A stretch of DNA of 64,000 bases, taken from Azolla pinnata. Its lineage: Eukaryota > Streptophyta > Polypodiopsida > Salviniales > Salviniaceae. A program made the position numbers and the translations under genes. Positions 60,895 through 64,000 of the stretch are shown here, in pieces. Position 1 is the first letter of the stretch. The number at the start of each line of letters is the position of its first letter. The notes beneath the pieces are model-generated. The model made no database searches. It saw only the letters and a program-made list of their open reading frames with translations, and had not been told where the DNA came from. The stretch covers positions 1-64,000 of the forward strand of contig JBBBWG010023335.1 in NCBI GenBank assembly GCA_037176905.1. Direction: 5' to 3'.

Positions 60895-62420
60895 ACAATA
60901 AGCAGCATTGATTACAAGATAAAGAACACTACTTCCTCAATTGCCTTGGAAGTTTTATCCCTTTATAAAGAGAATGTACATGCATGTGGAAAATGATAAA
61001 GATATACAAAAAAAAATAAAAGTAGGCCATTTTTAAATCAAAGAATCAAAGCGGCATTCAACTGAGATATAGAGAAGAAGATAGGCGACTAACCATATCA
61101 CAGAAAACAAATTGGGCGACTTATATAGGAGAAACAAATGAAAAAAGAGGTCAAAACAAATAAAATAACCCTAAAATAGGCATTAGAAACAGATTTAGTC
61201 CTAAAGAATGTATTGACTCTGTTTAAAGCAATAGCTGAAGGTTAACTTTGTTATCTCATCATTGAAGAAGAAACACACAAGCACCCATATGAATTGAAGA
61301 ATTCTTACATGTGTTGTGTGGCACAAAGGATTAGACACCATGGCTACATTGTGGATATCCAATGACATTTCAAATGTGAGGTCATAACTTGCTAAGGCGC
61401 CTCAAACTTGTTCAAAGTTAAAACTTTGATACCTAACCTGATGTGATTGACAACTTGAAATATTTGATGACATTTTCCATTTTACTTGACTATGATTCTG
61501 TTCATGTCGAATCCCAAGTGGGTAACATGTCGGGTAAGTGATCGGGTAAGTGTCAAGAATTTAGAGCCAAGATTCCGTACATAAAGCCGTACATAAAGCC
61601 ATCTTCCACTGAAGATTCCGGGCCAAGATTCATCGTAGCATGAGCATGATAAGATTCCAGGTTTCCTTATGATGTTCTCCCCAGTACTGGGATTTACATT
61701 CCGTCAAGAATTTAGAGCCAAGATTCACCACAGTATATCCATACGTGCAACCATCTTCTACTGAAGATTCCGGGCCAAGATTCATGGTATTCGCATGAGC
61801 ATGATAAGATTATAAGTTTAGATTCTAGGTTTCCTTATCATACACCGCCTGACCCCTTGAGGTGAAGCACTAAATCAGAAAGATTCAGAATCTGACTCAT
61901 TTACACAGTGGAGTGATCATGCTCAAAAAAACGCAACTGGTGCTAGACATATCTCTCAATAAGAGAATGCCACGCTTCCCGGAAATTCTACTCATTTTAG
62001 TTTTGGGGTCCTTATTCTGGATGATCCTCCACATTCTCCTCTACGCACACGCACACAGACACACACAGGTATATATCTTGCGCATGTGCGCGCATCTTCT
62101 ACATGGTGGAATCATGTATCAGAGAGAGGTTTGGCGAGCGCGAGACATACCTCCAATTGGACATCTGAGAGCGGATTGGCACTGGAGGCAGGGTCGGGGC
62201 CCATGGAGAAGGCGAGGTGCAGCTTCTCTTTCAGATTCTCGCAGAGGCAGCACTCGGGCTTGCTGTAGAGCAGCAGCGTGTTCTTGTGGCGGTCCTGCTT
62301 GGGTTGCGAGGAAATCGCCCTGAAGGAGGAGGAGGAGGCGTGGGGGAGACGAAGCAAGGAAGGGGGGGCGGAGGGAGGCAGAAAGAGGCGGGCACCAGCG
62401 AGCAGGCGGGAGGCCGCCAT
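60478..62420 (-). CDS. Glutaredoxin-like (DUF836) protein with an organellar presequence
   Basis: Three minus-strand exons, 62420-62151, 60737-60648 and 60555-60478, join in phase 0 to 145 aa. Residues 1-45 are rich in Ala, Leu, Ser and Arg and lack acidic residues, like a mitochondrial or plastid presequence. The domain reads NTLLLYSKPECCLCENLKEK, with a CxxC redox site (CCLC), then LSDVQLEVRNITTNAEWEAA, YQYEIPVLAWLNEDGSE, and ILPRLSPRLSVELIQKKLVA. This matches plant DUF836 glutaredoxin-like proteins (relatives of human C5orf63). They have a thioredoxin fold; their partners are poorly known. The start is the first ATG in frame. Intron 1 is 1.4 kb; part of exon 2 is duplicated in it. Confidence 0.9.
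60895..62150. other. Most of intron 1 of the glutaredoxin-like gene
   Basis: AT-rich sequence. At 61545-61850 a block of about 150 bases is present twice, sharing 'gtcaagaatttagagccaag', 'gaagattccgggccaagatt' and 'gcatgagcatgataagatt'. No gene in either direction. Confidence 0.6.
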
Positions 62421-62454
62421 CGCCACGCAGCTCTGCAAGAAGCAGAGAAACGAG

Positions 62455-62500
62455 TGAAGGAAGAAGAAGAAGAAGAAGAAGAAGAAGAAGAAAAGAAATG
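62455..62500. repeat. GAA microsatellite in the 5' leader of the glutaredoxin-like gene
   Basis: About a dozen GAA units on the plus strand, 40-80 bases upstream of the start codon. Confidence 0.9.
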
Positions 62501-62540
62501 GTGGAGTGAAAAAGAAAATGTCTCAAGCAAAAAAACAAAA

Positions 62541-62960
62541 TCCCAGCTTCTCCAGTTTAGGGTTTAGGGTTTAGGGTTAGGGTTTAGGGTTTAAGGTTTA
62601 GGGTTTAGAGTTTTTAGGGTTTTGTGTTTTAAGGTTTAGAGTTTCGGGTTTAGGGCTCAATCTGGAGCTAGTAGACACAAACCGAGCTTGGGAGGAGGGA
62701 TGAGAGCTATCGTGGAACCACAAAACTAGAGATGAACCCCAACTTCTCCAGTTTAGGGTTTAGGGTTTAGGGTATAGAGCTTTCAGGGTTTAGTGTTGTA
62801 AGTTTTAGAGCTTCGGGTTTAGGGCTCAAGTAGGAGCTGTTAGAAATAGCCCGAGTCGAGAGGAGGGATGAGAGCTAGAGTGGAACCACAAAACTAGAGG
62901 TGAACCCCAACTTTTTCCAGTTTAGGGTTTAGGGTTCAGGGCTCGAGAACAAGTTCTCTG
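62541..62960. repeat. Tandem ~190-bp unit containing TTTAGGG runs
   Basis: Units start with 'ccagtttagggtttagggtt' near 62548, 62747 and 62917. Each complete unit continues through 'agagtttcgggtttagggct', 'gaggagggatgagagct' and 'ggaaccacaaaactagag'. About 2.2 copies, in front of the glutaredoxin-like gene. Confidence 0.9.
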
Positions 62961-63380
62961 CCTCACTATCTATGCATGTATATGTATAGATAGATAGATA
63001 GATCGATCGATAGATAGATAGAGATGCATGCACATCCATCGTCGGGTCCGATCTGCATGAGCCGCCGGTTCGTGTGTGGCTACTGCTCGTGCTCAATCCC
63101 AAGACAAGCTCCCTTGCATCCTCCTAGCTCCGTTAATGCTTTCGGGTCTTAGGGTTGAGGGATCTCCATCACCCGCTGGTAAATCCTAGTCCCTCGAACC
63201 GCATACAGAACGATTCTCGAAAGATTTAATGGCATACTAAGTAAGTAAGAAGAGGCTGTGATGCTTTGAGCGCTATACTTAAACAGAAGGTTGAGCGCAT
63301 ACGTAAGAACTTTGTTCACACATAGAGAATCGTTTCGTCAATCGATCTGCACAAGGCGTTTCGGGATCCCGCCACTAGGC
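62961..63380. other. Divergent intergenic stretch
   Basis: Contains a TAGA/GATC tetranucleotide run at about 62990-63022 and otherwise unremarkable sequence. Confidence 0.5.
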
Positions 63381-63475
63381 CGCCACGTCATCCTCCACGT
63401 GGCCGCCACGTCATCCTCCACGTGGCCGCCACGTCATCATCCACGTGGCCGCCACGTCATCCTCCACGTGGCAGG
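63381..63475 (+). promoter_or_regulatory. Four-copy G-box/C-box tandem array
   Basis: A 23-base unit containing ACGTCA and CACGTG repeats four times. CACGTG starts at 63396, 63419, 63442 and 63465, and ACGTCA at 63385, 63408, 63431 and 63454. CACGTG and ACGT-core elements bind plant bZIP and bHLH factors (ABI5/ABF, HY5, PIF type). It lies about 360 bases before the next start codon and just before a CTT-rich leader. Confidence 0.8.
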
Positions 63476-63483
63476 GCATTTTA

Positions 63484-63586
63484 TCCTTTCTTTCTTTCTT
63501 TCTTTCTTCTTCTTCTTCTTCTTCTTCTTCTTCTTCGTCGTCGTCGTCTTCTTCTTCTTCTTCTTCTTCTTCTTCTTCTTCTTCCT
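63484..63586. repeat. TTC/TTTC polypyrimidine microsatellite
   Basis: TTTC units, then TTC, a GTC patch (63536-63547) and TTC again. Probably in the 5' UTR of the final gene. Confidence 0.95.
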
Positions 63587-63833
63587 CGTCGCTGTCGATC
63601 GCCGTCGGGAGGCGGGATCTTTCGAGCTCCATTTCCAGGTTTGCCCTCTGTGCATGATCTCTCCATCCTTCTTTCCGTCCAGCCGCAGCGGCAGCACCAG
63701 CACCGGCAGCAGGGCGGCGGAAAACCTTAGAACGCCGCCTCCCTTTTGCTGCTTTTAGATCTGATCCGCCGAAGCAACCGGAAGAAATTAAGGCAGCAAG
63801 GAAAGCAAGCACGTGGAGGAGGACGCTCTGGCC

Positions 63834-64000
63834 ATGATGATGGGAGTAGAGGATCATATGGATCCGTTACATGCCCGCCTTTTCCCCGCATCCGAGGGGA
63901 TGGAAACGCTTGCGAAGGACAACGAGGAAGGCTTAGCTTTCGAAGAACAAGCACCACCCGACGCCGCAGCCGATCCTCACCCCCATCTTCCCAATGCATT
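63834..64000 (+). CDS. First coding exon (partial) of an unidentified gene
   Basis: The ATG at 63834 opens a frame that runs to the window end (55 codons) with ordinary protein composition: MMMGVEDHMDPLHARLFPAS at the start, then an acidic, Ala/Pro-rich part ending in DPHPHLPN. The nearest upstream in-frame stop is at 63789. It follows the G-box array and a CTT-rich leader, which suits a promoter and 5' UTR. I do not recognise the family. It could continue right of the window or be spliced there. Confidence 0.45.
   Translation, partial: MMMGVEDHMDPLHARLFPASEGMETLAKDNEEGLAFEEQAPPDAAADPHPHLPNA

Noticed and set aside
63291-63857. Several frames over the CTT tract near the window end
   Set aside because: Phe/Ser/Leu or Lys/Glu runs from the microsatellite; no supported protein.

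Overview
The window reads as nuclear DNA of a land plant, most likely a seed-free vascular plant (a fern, less likely a lycophyte). Direct evidence: plant-type TTTAGGG telomere-like repeats, spliceosomal introns of 0.1 to 3 kb, and plant-specific families (ARAD-type GT47, TPD1-like, PLS-class PPR). The intronless PPR gene made of near-identical modules is typical of ferns and lycophytes; the species call is inference. Two 100-base N blocks, both inside tandem repeats, show a scaffolded assembly.

Layout. 1-141: tail of a truncated gene. 1.5-3.2 kb: retroelement fossils. 3.9-6.5 kb (+): complete four-exon ubiquitin E2. 8.7-10.5 kb (-): six-exon NAT9-type acetyltransferase, followed by a 1.6 kb degenerate telomere-like array. 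15.7-22.1 kb (+): fifteen-exon DUF726/TMCO4-like hydrolase. 23.9-28.6 kb (-): CDCA7-type zinc-finger gene. 29-31.8 kb: microsatellites and a 411-bp MITE with a perfect 9-bp target duplication. 32.3-33.9 kb (+): TPD1-like secreted ligand with a huge Ser/Arg insert. 34.9-37.0 kb (-): ARAD1-like glycosyltransferase carrying a TTAGGG microsatellite in its coding sequence. 37.6-45 kb: decayed LINE and a Ty1/copia fossil. 46.0-47.6 kb (-): organellar-type RRM protein. 49.5-52.5 kb (+): 991-aa PPR protein. 54.5-59.6 kb (+): V-ATPase accessory protein of the Voa1/Ac45 type. 60.5-62.4 kb (-): glutaredoxin-like DUF836 protein. 63.4-64.0 kb (+): a four-copy G-box array in front of the first exon of an unidentified gene.

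The genes are unrelated housekeeping and developmental functions, not an operon or pathway. I rebuilt exon structures by hand from splice sites, reading frame and remembered family sequences. Most introns are GT-AG, but the E2 gene needs a GA-AG intron and the CDCA7 gene a GC-AG intron. The main theme is tandem-repeat growth in and next to genes: inside introns, in coding exons, and as telomere-like arrays just upstream of three genes.
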